DNA from: Phycisphaerae bacterium
GTDB taxonomy: Bacteria > Planctomycetota > Phycisphaerae > Sedimentisphaerales > Anaerobacaceae
Length of the DNA stretch: 64,000 nucleotides
NCBI GenBank assembly: GCA_017993835.1
Contig: JAGOLX010000022.1
Location: forward strand, 1 to 64,000
Direction: 5' to 3'
Part shown: positions 27,765 through 36,439 of the stretch, in pieces
Layout: each line of letters opens with the position of its first letter
Position numbering within the stretch: the stretch's first letter is position 1
Notes under the pieces: model-generated
The model's input: only the letters and a program-made list of their open reading frames with translations
Databases searched by the model: none
What the model was told of the DNA's origin: nothing
Translations under genes and position numbers: made by a program

Positions 27765-29552
27765 ATGAGTACCGTTGCGTCATCTCGACGTTGGCTGTGC
27801 AGTGTGGTCTTGTTGGCGAGCGTTGCGAACGGCAGTCTTCAGTCGTCGCCGGGCAAGGGCTGGCCCGACGAGCGGCCTGCCAATCCCCCGGCGGCTGTCG
27901 GCGCTCCGGCCACGCGGACGACGGACCCCGAGGCGCTGGCCAAGGACGTGATCGCCAGGATGGACAAGGCCTACTATCAACTGTGGGATGATCCCGTAAT
28001 CGGCTTCGACGCAGTCTACGACGTGAACGAGGACGGCCGCAAGCTCGGGCCTCTCCAGGTCGCCTTCAGCATCGACGCGAACGGCGGGCACTTCGCCTCG
28101 AAGCTCCCGGAGGAGACTGCCTCTTCCCCGACGATGTACGGCTACTTCGAGAACGCCTGGCTGGAATCCCTGTTCAAGTCGTTCCCCGCCGAGAAGGGCA
28201 GCGCCACACGGAACGGGGACGCCTTCAATCTCTTCTACAAGGACCCGAGTCAGGACATTCGATCGCGGACGCTCTCGGTCTCCGGCGATTACCAGCTCGG
28301 CTACGTCTACGAGGCGGGGACAGACCTGAGCCAGAACAAGCTGACGTACAAGGTCCAGACCCTTGATGGCAGGCATTTCGTCGAGTCGTTCAAACGGGAC
28401 TTCGCGGCGATCATGCCTCCCAACCGCGGACGCTTGTTCCTGACCTATCTGTACACGTATGCCCGCCAGGACGGCGTTCCCTTCATCCAGACGCTCCATA
28501 TCGATTACCAGGCTGAGTCCGGGGAGACGACGACCGAGTACAAGTGGGACTTCCGGCTCAGGAGCGTCGCGATCAAGAAGTCGCCGGCGCAGAGCCCGGC
28601 CGCAACCGCGGCGGCGACGGACACGGGCCGTGACGCAGGTGCGACGCCCGAACGCCCCAAGAAGCCGAACAAGATAACCACGCAATGGGATGAACTGTCC
28701 CAGGAGGTCATTGCGGGCATCTGCCGCTCGAACGCCGACTTCGGCGCGATGCCCACCTTTGCCCGCAGCTTGCGGTGCGATATCGACGTGCAGATCACGT
28801 CCCCCCTGTTCGCGCCCGCTTCCGGCACGCTGAACTACTGGTGGGAAGACGCCGACGACAACGGCCTGCTGGTCGGAGAGGAGATCCAGATCGAGACGGC
28901 CTTCGCGTCCAGTCCGCAGATGCGTCTGCTGATGAAGGACATCGAGCGAGCGCTGATCCTCCAGACCGCCACGGCGGGCGCCAACGTCTTCCGCGATCAC
29001 TTCATCCAGACCGTCCGGATCGCCGAGGGGTACAAGATGAAGCTCGTCCCCACGGAAAAGGACAAGCCCGTCAACGAGAGGGCCCGAGAGGACAAGAACA
29101 ATCTCCTCGCGAATCGCGGCTACGACGTCCTGTATCTGACGGTGAGCCCGGACTTCCGGATACAGCGGATGCGCGCCGTCAAGGAGGCGACGGAAACGGA
29201 AATGGTGCTGAACGCCGAGTACGAGAAGATCGCGGGGGTGTGGACTCCCACCAGGTACTACCGGGAGGTCGCACAAGGCGGACGACGCACGAGCACCGAG
29301 AACATGCGATGCGAATACGCCATGATCAACGGGTTCCCCACGATGAAGAAGCTGACCATCGACCTGGGACTGATCACCAGCCAGGGCACCATGTCGATGA
29401 AACAGGAATACACCGTCCGCAATCCCCAAATCGCCTGGCGGAACCAGCCGCTGGACGCCAGCAAGTTCGTCGGCGGCCAGGACGACGAGGCCTTGTTCCA
29501 GGCCAAGCCAAAGAAGCCTGGCGTGGATGAAGACGCCGCTTTGTTCCGGTAG
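27765..29552 (+). CDS. Secreted protein of unknown function with two similar halves
   Basis: 595 residues from ATG 27765 (GGAGG 4-5 bases upstream); an ATG four codons earlier lacks this. Signal-like N-terminus (RRWLCSVVLLASVANGSLQ). The two halves, about 50-265 and 310-580, end alike: DGVPFIQTLHIDYQAESGET versus NGFPTMKKLTIDLGLITSQG, each followed by an aromatic-ended strand. The joining segment is a Pro/Ala/Lys-rich linker. The long alternating strands and the final DGxPxxxxLxID pattern suggest a tandem LolA-like beta fold, but I do not recognise the family. The open frame runs on far upstream without coding character. Confidence 0.8.
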   Translation: MSTVASSRRWLCSVVLLASVANGSLQSSPGKGWPDERPANPPAAVGAPATRTTDPEALAKDVIARMDKAYYQLWDDPVIGFDAVYDVNEDGRKLGPLQVAFSIDANGGHFASKLPEETASSPTMYGYFENAWLESLFKSFPAEKGSATRNGDAFNLFYKDPSQDIRSRTLSVSGDYQLGYVYEAGTDLSQNKLTYKVQTLDGRHFVESFKRDFAAIMPPNRGRLFLTYLYTYARQDGVPFIQTLHIDYQAESGETTTEYKWDFRLRSVAIKKSPAQSPAATAAATDTGRDAGATPERPKKPNKITTQWDELSQEVIAGICRSNADFGAMPTFARSLRCDIDVQITSPLFAPASGTLNYWWEDADDNGLLVGEEIQIETAFASSPQMRLLMKDIERALILQTATAGANVFRDHFIQTVRIAEGYKMKLVPTEKDKPVNERAREDKNNLLANRGYDVLYLTVSPDFRIQRMRAVKEATETEMVLNAEYEKIAGVWTPTRYYREVAQGGRRTSTENMRCEYAMINGFPTMKKLTIDLGLITSQGTMSMKQEYTVRNPQIAWRNQPLDASKFVGGQDDEALFQAKPKKPGVDEDAALFR

Positions 29553-29606
29553 CACACGAGCGAGCCGTGCAAGCCATCGAAGCCTAGTGGGAAGGGAGAA
29601 CAGATC

Positions 29607-30113
29607 ATGCATTCGCCGAGGTCAGGCTTGAATTGTCGCGGCGGCACAATCGCCAACATCGTGACGGCAGTCCTCTTTTTCGGTCTCTTGGCCGCCGGCG
29701 CCTTCTGGGTCATCAAGACCGCAGGCCACGCGAGCAAGCAGTACACCACGGAGGTGATTCACGCACAGAAGAGCTCCACGACGCTGAGCTGTCAGATGAA
29801 TTTCCGCTCGATAGCACAGTGTTTGCAGGCCTTCGCCATCGGCGGCGAGGGTTTTCCCGCCGATCAGCAGGAATTCATCAGCGCCTGCGGCGGGCGTTCG
29901 AAGCTGCTCCGCTGCCCCGATCCTTGCGGCGTAGAATACATCTACATTCCCGGCGCGAGGCCCGACATGCCTGAGACCACCGTCCTGGTGTACGAGGCCA
30001 AGCCCGTTCACGAGGGTCGCTGCAACGTCCTGTTCCTGGGCGGGCAGATCGAGGCCCTCACGCCGGACAAGCTCCAGCCGTACCTCGACGCGACACTGGC
30101 CCAGCGTCGTTGA
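29607..30113 (+). CDS. Pseudopilin-like / H-x9-DG-type membrane protein
   Basis: 168 residues: a short basic N-terminus, one membrane helix (about 14-38, IVTAVLFFGLLAAGAFWVIKT), then a small extracytoplasmic domain with four Cys. The end, VLVYEAKPVHEGRCNVLFLGGQIE, resembles the H-x9-DG motif of planctomycete prepilin-like (DUF1559-type) proteins, although there is no classical prepilin peptidase site. It follows the 595-residue gene by 54 bases on the same strand and is probably co-transcribed. Confidence 0.7.
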   Translation: MHSPRSGLNCRGGTIANIVTAVLFFGLLAAGAFWVIKTAGHASKQYTTEVIHAQKSSTTLSCQMNFRSIAQCLQAFAIGGEGFPADQQEFISACGGRSKLLRCPDPCGVEYIYIPGARPDMPETTVLVYEAKPVHEGRCNVLFLGGQIEALTPDKLQPYLDATLAQRR

Positions 30114-30138
30114 AGGCTCGTCACAACTATCGATTGTC

Positions 30139-30158
30139 ATTCCCGCGTAAGCGGGAAT
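30139..30158. repeat. ATTCCCGC hairpin repeat
   Basis: ATTCCCGC-gtaa-GCGGGAAT, preceded by GTC and followed by CCACTCTC. A second, longer member of this family lies at 59344-59430. It falls between convergent genes and may double as a terminator. Confidence 0.65.
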
Positions 30159-30253
30159 CCACTCTCTGGGACGCGACACACGCCAGATCCTCCGAATTCC
30201 TGCCGTTGATGTCACGCCTTTGCAGTGCGCAAGTGGCAGCGCCCCCTGTACAG

Positions 30254-31120
30254 TCAGAACTCCAGCAGCTTCAGGACGTCCTCGATAGTCCCCTCCTTGG
30301 TGACCCGACGGCCCGGCTCATCGGCTTTGTCGAAGACCAGCCATTCCTTCTTCGCCTGGATGGGCAGCGAGAGCTTGTAGGGTTGGCATTCCCCGATGGC
30401 TGCCATCGCCCGACGAGCACCTTCGTACAGCGCCTGGCGAGTCTCTTCGAACGGATACAGCTCCGCCGATTCCCTCGCGATGCCCCGCTTCGTGGCAACC
30501 GTGACACATTCGGGTCCGAAGAACCTGGTTGCCTCTCGACAAGTCGCCTCGTCGCCCGTGACCAGAATGGTCGGGATACCGTAGCATCCAGCGATAGCAG
30601 CGCACTGGACCAGTTCGCCCGACTCGACGCCGTTGTACCAATAGCGGTTCTCCGACCGCGACGACTGCGTATGGCAGAGCACGCCGTCGGGCGTTCCCAT
30701 CATGGCGTGTGCACCGAGTTGTACGAGACCCGCGAAGGAGCCGTCGAGACCCGTGAGCGGGCCGGGTCGCGGGATACCGGTAATGTACCTCGCGCCGGGC
30801 TCCATCAGGTGGGGGACGAAGGCCTGTGACCCGTGCCCGTCCAGGACGACGATATCGGTCGCGCCACCCGCCCGCAGGCCGCGGACGACCGCCGCGATGT
30901 CGCCCATGAGGTACTCCTTGGCTGTTTCGCCCAGCGGATTGCCCGGCTCGCGGGTCTGGGCGAACTTGTACACCCCGCTGGCCCCTTCCAGATCGGTGAC
31001 AATATAGATCCGCAGCGGCTTTGCCGCCCCCGCCGACGTGAGGCAGGTCGGCGCGAGCATCGCACACGCCAGAGAAATGAGCATCGTTCGCGCTAGCAAA
31101 GTCAGTCTCGATTGGCTCAT
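30254..31120 (-). CDS. Exported M55-family D-aminopeptidase (DppA-like)
   Basis: 288 residues from ATG 31120 (GGAGGTG 6 bases upstream). Signal peptide to about residue 33 (ISLACAMLAPTCLTSAGAA). The M55 metal ligands are present: D43-L-E45 in VTDLEGASGV, His in DGHGSQ, His in GAHAMMG and Glu in GDEAT. The family releases D-amino acids from peptides with a two-zinc centre; the characterised Bacillus DppA is cytoplasmic, so a secreted form is unusual and may act on peptidoglycan peptides. Monocistronic. Confidence 0.88.
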   Translation of the reverse strand: MSQSRLTLLARTMLISLACAMLAPTCLTSAGAAKPLRIYIVTDLEGASGVYKFAQTREPGNPLGETAKEYLMGDIAAVVRGLRAGGATDIVVLDGHGSQAFVPHLMEPGARYITGIPRPGPLTGLDGSFAGLVQLGAHAMMGTPDGVLCHTQSSRSENRYWYNGVESGELVQCAAIAGCYGIPTILVTGDEATCREATRFFGPECVTVATKRGIARESAELYPFEETRQALYEGARRAMAAIGECQPYKLSLPIQAKKEWLVFDKADEPGRRVTKEGTIEDVLKLLEF

Positions 31121-31172
31121 CGTTCGCACCTCCATCATCCAGGTTGGTTGCACAGCCGTTTGGGACAGACAG

Positions 31173-31202
31173 ACTGTACCGCCAAGCCAACGGCAATTTC
31201 AA
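31173..31202 (-). promoter_or_regulatory. Promoter of the M55 peptidase gene
   Basis: Minus strand TTGAAA - 18 bases - TACAGT, about 50 bases before the ATG. Confidence 0.55.
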
Positions 31203-31283
31203 GCATCATTCCCGCTTGAAATCGGTGCTCCTCTGTCGTATCCTCATCGCGTTCGGAGATGATACCGGGTATGTGTCGCTGGT

Positions 31284-32024
31284 ATGAAGACGGAGGTGCG
31301 GAATCATGGGGCTTCCATGGATGCGACGGCAAAAGCGTTTCAGGGCGACAAGAAACTCCCGCTAAGGTCTCCTCTGGCGAAGGCGGAGAAACGGCTGATC
31401 GACTGGCTCGTGCCTCGGTTCCCGCGATGGATCGAGGGCTATCATCTGACGCTGACGACAATCCTGTGGAGCGCCGGGCTCATCCTCTTCGGATACCTGG
31501 CCCGTTGGAGTCTTCATTGGCTTTGGCTGGCGTCGCTCATGCTGGCCCTCCAGTGGTTCACGGATTGCTTCGACGGGGCGCTGGGCCGCTACCGCGACAC
31601 CGGCATCCCCAAGTGGGGCTATTTCATGGATCACTTCCTCGACTTCGTCTTCATGTGCTCGGCCCTGCTCGGCTATGCCTTGCTGTTCGACGGCCTGCAC
31701 CGCCTGTTGTTCCTGATCCTGATCCCGATCTTCGGGGCATTCATGGTCAACTCCTACCTGTCATTCGCAGCGACCAGCGAGTTCAAGATCACTTTTCTGG
31801 GGACCGGCCCGACGGAGCTTCGTCTGGCACTGATCGTTCTGAATACGGCCATCATTCTCTTCGGCGCCGGCTTCGTGCGGAAGGCTCTGCCTTTCGCCTT
31901 GCCGCTGGCGGGGATCGTGCTGGTCGTGGTCGTCTTCCGCACACAGAAGTACATCTGGCACATCGACATGGAAGACAGACGCAGAAGGACGTGTCTCGTC
32001 GGAGGGAGGAAATCCATACCTTGA
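31284..32024 (+). CDS. CDP-alcohol phosphatidyltransferase family protein
   Basis: 246 residues with about six membrane helices. The family motif reads D94-CFD-G-ALGR...G112-YFM-D116-HFL-D120, matching DxxDGxxAR-x8/9-GxxxDxxxD except that the Ala of AR is Gly. All catalytic Asp residues are kept. It should transfer a phospho-alcohol from a CDP donor such as CDP-diacylglycerol in the inner membrane; the acceptor is not predictable. An ATG 11 codons downstream is an alternative start. Single gene between convergent and tandem neighbours. Confidence 0.85.
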   Translation: MKTEVRNHGASMDATAKAFQGDKKLPLRSPLAKAEKRLIDWLVPRFPRWIEGYHLTLTTILWSAGLILFGYLARWSLHWLWLASLMLALQWFTDCFDGALGRYRDTGIPKWGYFMDHFLDFVFMCSALLGYALLFDGLHRLLFLILIPIFGAFMVNSYLSFAATSEFKITFLGTGPTELRLALIVLNTAIILFGAGFVRKALPFALPLAGIVLVVVVFRTQKYIWHIDMEDRRRRTCLVGGRKSIP

Positions 32025-32127
32025 GACCGTGACTTCTTGACCCTTGGGTGTTGCCGACGTTCCCGGCGTATGATAGGATAGTCCCCACGTGACAAACGTA
32101 TAGGACTCAACCGTTAGGAGGCCAACC

Positions 32128-33957
32128 ATGCTGCAATTCCGTGGGTACAACCGTATCGTGGTGCAAATCGTAACTTGCGCGCTGGGCGTCGCGGTTCTGG
32201 CGGGCACACCGGCTCTCCAGGCGGCTCAGCCAGCCGATCTGGTCCGCCAGATCGAAACAAAGCTGTCCAGCGTACAGCGCCAGACCGTCACGGCGCCGAG
32301 TCAGGCCGAAAAGGACCTGCTCGCAACCCGCGACCTGCTCGGTCAACTGAAGGCGGCGTCCCCCAGTCATGAGAAGCTGGCCGCCCTTCAGAAGCGATTC
32401 GACGACCTCCAGGGAAAGCTCGAGAAGCGACTGGGACGACCGGTCGGCGGCGCCCCTGAGGCCCCGAAGCAGGAAACGGCGCCCGCACAGTCGCAGGCCC
32501 CTGCTTCCGATCTGCCCAGCGCGGTCGTCTCGCAACTGAAGAAGCTCGATACCGCGTTGACCGCCGCGAGCACGGCTCTGGAGAAGAGCCAACTCCAAAC
32601 CGCAAACCGTCGGCTGGGCGAGGCCAAGAAGGTGATGAACGAGATCCAGAGCCGATACGGGACGAAGATCCCTGCCGGCAACGAGCAGATGAAGACCGCC
32701 ACTGAGCGTCTGAACGCGGTATCCGCCAAGGTGGCGGACGCCAATGCCAATGCCGCGGCAATCGCCGCGGCCGAGGCCGCCGCGAAGGAGAAGAGAGAGG
32801 CCCAGTCCAAGGAGTGGATCGCGAAGTTCGCATCCTTCTTCGACTACAAAGGCGACCTGTACCTGCGGATGGGCGCGGAGTTCAACAGCGCTTCGCCGGA
32901 GGATCAGCAGAAGACCCGGCAGGCCTACGCCAAGGCCAACGAACTCCTCCCGACCTACCGGGCGACCGAGTTCCCCAATGGCAAGACGCAGGAACTGATG
33001 TGGCTGGAGCAAAGGCTGACGGGCTATGTGACGATCTACAACGAGGACGAGGCTCGCAGCAAGCAGGAGCAATCCTGCCGCAAGTGGGTCGACGCGTTCC
33101 GGCCGTATGTGGAGGTCGGCGCGGGCAGCCCGAAATACCTCGTCGTCGGCGTGACGGTCGATCAGGACGAGATCACCCAGCGTGCCGCCCTGCTGGAGGA
33201 GGCCAAGACCCTTTGGCAGAGCTACGAGGGTGGCGGCGAGTTCCCGCACGGCAAGAGCCGCGAGTTGCTGGCACTCGAAGCACAGATGCAGCAACGACTG
33301 GCGGAGATGCCCGAGTCGCTGCGTCAGAGCCGGGCGCTCGTTTCCGCGGATGTCGATAAGGAGTTCACGCGGGTTCTGGACTACCTCACGGCCGACACCG
33401 GCTGGAAGGAGGATATCACCAAGAAACCGAACCTCGTCATGGAGCGCGATCTGGCGCCCTTGCGCGAGGCATTGCAGCGATATGCCAACATGGCCGGCGC
33501 GGATGCCGCCAAACTGGCGACCCTCCGCGAGACGATGACCAAGATCGAGCAGCAGGACCAGGCGAACCGCGCCGTGCGGGCCGAGCGGACGTACATGGAG
33601 CCCGACCAATACGAAGGCGACGACGCCGACGACCTCCGCCGCAAAGCGGGCCAAATCGTGAAAGACAAGGTCGCCCAGGCCCAGGTCCTCCGCACGACGC
33701 TGCCCGCTGAGGACTGGAAGCAGGAGAGCGTGGTCGAGTGGACGGACACCACGCACACGGCGTTGCGATACCGCAACACGCGGTTCATGACCGCCCACGT
33801 GGCCGCCAAAGGCGCGGACGGCAAGGTCTACCTGCACGCAGTACACCTGGCTGCAGACCGCCAGACCGACGGCAGTTGGGGCTCGCTCTACGGGCACATC
33901 ATGTGGTCCGACTGGATGGCCGAGAAGAACGTCAACGAAGACCCGCCCAGCCCGTGA
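32128..33957 (+). CDS. Secreted coiled-coil protein of unknown function
   Basis: 609 residues with an ideal ribosome site (AGGAGG, 6 bases). Signal peptide ends near residue 33 (PALQAAQ). Residues 35-235 are Ala/Lys/Glu/Gln-rich heptads broken by a Pro-rich linker (about 110-130). The rest is mixed, with a repeated short motif: TEFPNGKTQELMWLEQRL and GEFPHGKSRELLALEAQM, about 95 residues apart, pointing to an internal duplication. It ends in a Trp-rich segment (GSWGSLYGHIMWSDWMAEK). No known domain recognised; location is probably periplasm. Confidence 0.8.
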   Translation: MLQFRGYNRIVVQIVTCALGVAVLAGTPALQAAQPADLVRQIETKLSSVQRQTVTAPSQAEKDLLATRDLLGQLKAASPSHEKLAALQKRFDDLQGKLEKRLGRPVGGAPEAPKQETAPAQSQAPASDLPSAVVSQLKKLDTALTAASTALEKSQLQTANRRLGEAKKVMNEIQSRYGTKIPAGNEQMKTATERLNAVSAKVADANANAAAIAAAEAAAKEKREAQSKEWIAKFASFFDYKGDLYLRMGAEFNSASPEDQQKTRQAYAKANELLPTYRATEFPNGKTQELMWLEQRLTGYVTIYNEDEARSKQEQSCRKWVDAFRPYVEVGAGSPKYLVVGVTVDQDEITQRAALLEEAKTLWQSYEGGGEFPHGKSRELLALEAQMQQRLAEMPESLRQSRALVSADVDKEFTRVLDYLTADTGWKEDITKKPNLVMERDLAPLREALQRYANMAGADAAKLATLRETMTKIEQQDQANRAVRAERTYMEPDQYEGDDADDLRRKAGQIVKDKVAQAQVLRTTLPAEDWKQESVVEWTDTTHTALRYRNTRFMTAHVAAKGADGKVYLHAVHLAADRQTDGSWGSLYGHIMWSDWMAEKNVNEDPPSP

Positions 33958-34013
33958 TGCGGGCGGGATCACCGAATAGTCTCGGCGTCAGAGCGCCCCG
34001 CGCAGCGGAGTTG

Positions 34014-34221
34014 GCGCGTGATACGCACCCTACACGGCACGTCGTCCGCGGTTTGCAGTGCCTCGTCCACTCTTGAATAGTGGGCGAAGGCCATGGACAT
34101 CGTTCGGAGTTCCGCCTTTAGGCGGCTCAGGACCGCGTAAACTCGGAACTCCGAACAGGCCATTCGCCGGAACGCCACCCACCAGAACAAGATGGACGGC
34201 GTAGTAGGGTGCATATCACGC
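34014..34221. repeat. 208-base nested inverted-repeat element overlapping the MATE stop codon
   Basis: Outer arms GCGTGATACGCACCCTAC (34014-34031) and GTAGGGTGCATATCACGC (34204-34221) are complementary at 17 of 18 positions. Inside is a second pair, GTTCGGAGTTCC (34102-34113) and GGAACTCCGAAC (34145-34156), with a CCGCC-ttta-GGCGG hairpin. The right outer arm covers the stop codon (34216-34218) of the MATE gene, so the last codons of that protein come from the repeat. No protein gene is recognisable in the element. Confidence 0.65.
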
Positions 34222-35556
34222 ACCGCTTCCACTTGCCTTCCCGCACGCCCGGCGGACCCAGAGAAAGCCCAGAACGCCGGCCAGCAGGTCGGTGAGCAGA
34301 CGACAGGCAAAGACGCCGGGCACGGCCCAGAAATGGGCGCCCAGCAGGGACAACGGGATCAGCAGGACCAGGACGCGCGTACCGTTGATCAGGGCCGACG
34401 ACATGGGTTTGTGCAACCCCGTGAGGATGATGCCAGAGTACCGATGCACTTCCATCATGCCGTAGCCGAACGACACGACACGGATGTACAGGACGAGGGT
34501 CTCGACCACCTCGGGGTCCTTGCTGAAGATCGAGGCCAGCAGCGGCGCGCTGAAGAAGAACGTCAGGGCGATGCCCCCGCCGTAGAGCATGGCAAACCGG
34601 GCCGACAATCTGCGGCACTCGCGGATGCGATCGAGTCGGCCGGCCCCGAGATTCTGGCTGACAAACGGGGCCAGCGAAATGCCCAGAGCCATGGGGATGA
34701 TGAACGCGAACATCTCGATCCGCTGGGCGGCGCCGATAGCCGCAACCGCGGCGTTCCCGAAGCCGCTGAGGATCTTCGTCACCACCGTCGCGGAGATCGG
34801 CATGAGAATCATGCTCAGGATGCTCGGAACTCCCAGACGCAGGATGCTCTGGAAGGAAAGGCAGTAGACGTCGGGACGCCAGCGATGGACGACCAGGAGC
34901 CGGTGCTTGCGGAACAGCAGATGGAACAGCCACGCGGTGGAGACGCCTTGTCCGATCACGGTCGCCCAGGCGGCGCCTCGCATTCCCATCGCGGGACATC
35001 CGAGGTATCCGAACATCATGATCGGGTCGAGGACGACGTTCACGACCGGTCCGACCATCATGAACCGCCCGGCTGCTCTGGAGTCGCCTGCGGAGATCAG
35101 CAGTCCGTTGCCCAGCATGGGCATCGCCATGAAGGGAGCCCCGAGGTACCAGATCTCCATATACTGTCGCACCACCGCCAGCGCCGTCGCGTCCGCGCCG
35201 AGTGCCGCGAATACAGGGTCTATGCTTAGATAGCCCGCGATCGCGATGACGACGGCGACCGCGAGCGTCAGCAGCAGGCCGTGGGTGGTGATCCTCGCGG
35301 CGTCGGCCGAATCCCGCCGCCCGACGGCATGCGACATCAAGGTCGTGACGCCCACGCCCAGGCCGCCGGCCACGCAGGTCAGGAGCATGACAACCGGGAA
35401 CGTGAACCCCATGGCCGCCAGCGGCAATGTCCCCATCCACGAGACGAACCACGTATCCGTCAGGTTATAGGCGTTCATCGCGAACGTGCCCGCCAACATG
35501 GGGAAGGCCATGTCGAACAGGGTGCGCTTCACGCTTTTCTGGACGAGGACGCTCAT
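34216..35556 (-). CDS. MATE-family efflux transporter
   Basis: 446 residues, 12 membrane helices in two pseudo-symmetrical halves. Family segments include MAFPMLAGTFAMNAYNLTDTW at the start and GVPSILSMILMPISATVV opening the second half. A Na+- or H+-driven exporter of organic cations or drugs. It begins 9 bases after the formylglycine-enzyme-like gene, so it belongs to that operon. The C-terminal ...GKASGSGA is short and its stop lies in a dispersed repeat. Confidence 0.92.
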   Translation of the reverse strand: MSVLVQKSVKRTLFDMAFPMLAGTFAMNAYNLTDTWFVSWMGTLPLAAMGFTFPVVMLLTCVAGGLGVGVTTLMSHAVGRRDSADAARITTHGLLLTLAVAVVIAIAGYLSIDPVFAALGADATALAVVRQYMEIWYLGAPFMAMPMLGNGLLISAGDSRAAGRFMMVGPVVNVVLDPIMMFGYLGCPAMGMRGAAWATVIGQGVSTAWLFHLLFRKHRLLVVHRWRPDVYCLSFQSILRLGVPSILSMILMPISATVVTKILSGFGNAAVAAIGAAQRIEMFAFIIPMALGISLAPFVSQNLGAGRLDRIRECRRLSARFAMLYGGGIALTFFFSAPLLASIFSKDPEVVETLVLYIRVVSFGYGMMEVHRYSGIILTGLHKPMSSALINGTRVLVLLIPLSLLGAHFWAVPGVFACRLLTDLLAGVLGFLWVRRACGKASGSGA

Positions 35557-35565
35557 TCCGCCAAC

Positions 35566-36417
35566 TTACCGTCGTGGGGCACTGCGGACGCAGCGGAAGC
35601 CGTAGATGTCATAGCCGAAGCAGACGTCGACGTAACCGGGGTTTTCGTTGTAGCGGTATCCGCAGCGGCAGTTGTCGCCGCTGAATTTCCACGCGCCGCC
35701 GCGAACGACCCGCGTATCGCCTTCCGTCGGGCCTCGCGGGTCCTGCTGAGGGGATTGCCCGTAGTAATCCACGCCGTAGAAATCATTGCACCATTGCCAG
35801 AGGTTGCCGCAGATGTCGTACAGGCCCCATGCGTTGGCCTTCTTCTGGCCTACCGGCTGCGGATGCCCGCCGGAGTTCTTGTCGAACCAGGCGTAATCCG
35901 CCAACTGCGCCGCACTGTCGCCGAAGAAGAACGCGGTCTTGGCCCCTGCCCGGCAGGCACATTCCCACTCCGCTTCCGTCGGCAGGCGATAGCCACTGGC
36001 GTCGAAATTGCACTCCCAGGTTTCCAGGTTGTAGCAGGGTTCGAGACCCTCCAGTTTGGAGCGGGCGTTGCAGAACTTGACCGCGTCGGACCATCGCACC
36101 GACTCGACGGGGTTCTTCGGCTGCTTCCACCGCGAGGGATTGTCCCCCATCACCTTCTGGTACAGTTCCTGTGTGACCAGGTGCTTGTCCATGTAGAATG
36201 GGCTCACGACCACTTCATGCGGCATTGCGTCCGGCTCATCCTTGTCGCCCATGGTGAACCGGCCGCTGGGAATCTCAACCAACTCGCCCGAGGCACCGAC
36301 TCCGCCCACGGAACTCTTTGCGGAGGCGTTTGGGTCTTTCACGGGGGCCTTCTTGCAGCCGGAAAGCAGGGCCAAAACCCCGCACAGGGTCAATATGGTC
36401 GTGGTGATGTTCTTCAT
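35566..36417 (-). CDS. Formylglycine-generating-enzyme-like (SUMF1) lipoprotein
   Basis: 283 residues from ATG 36417. Signal peptide with lipobox LLSGC at about residues 14-18. The FGE-sulfatase fold is clear: EIPSGRFTMGDKDEPDAMPHEV, the VESVRWSDAVKFCNARS turn, GYRLPTEAEWECACRAG, and the closing RVVRGGAWKFSGDNCRCGYR ... YGFRCVRS. The Cys in NCRCGYR is retained but the active-site Cys pair of true FGE is not convincing, so it may be a structural or binding relative. It lies between an unknown secreted protein (22-base gap) and a MATE exporter. No sulfatase is encoded in the window. Confidence 0.85.
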   Translation of the reverse strand: MKNITTTILTLCGVLALLSGCKKAPVKDPNASAKSSVGGVGASGELVEIPSGRFTMGDKDEPDAMPHEVVVSPFYMDKHLVTQELYQKVMGDNPSRWKQPKNPVESVRWSDAVKFCNARSKLEGLEPCYNLETWECNFDASGYRLPTEAEWECACRAGAKTAFFFGDSAAQLADYAWFDKNSGGHPQPVGQKKANAWGLYDICGNLWQWCNDFYGVDYYGQSPQQDPRGPTEGDTRVVRGGAWKFSGDNCRCGYRYNENPGYVDVCFGYDIYGFRCVRSAPRR

Positions 36418-36439
36418 CGTTGCGAGTTTCCTCCACATT

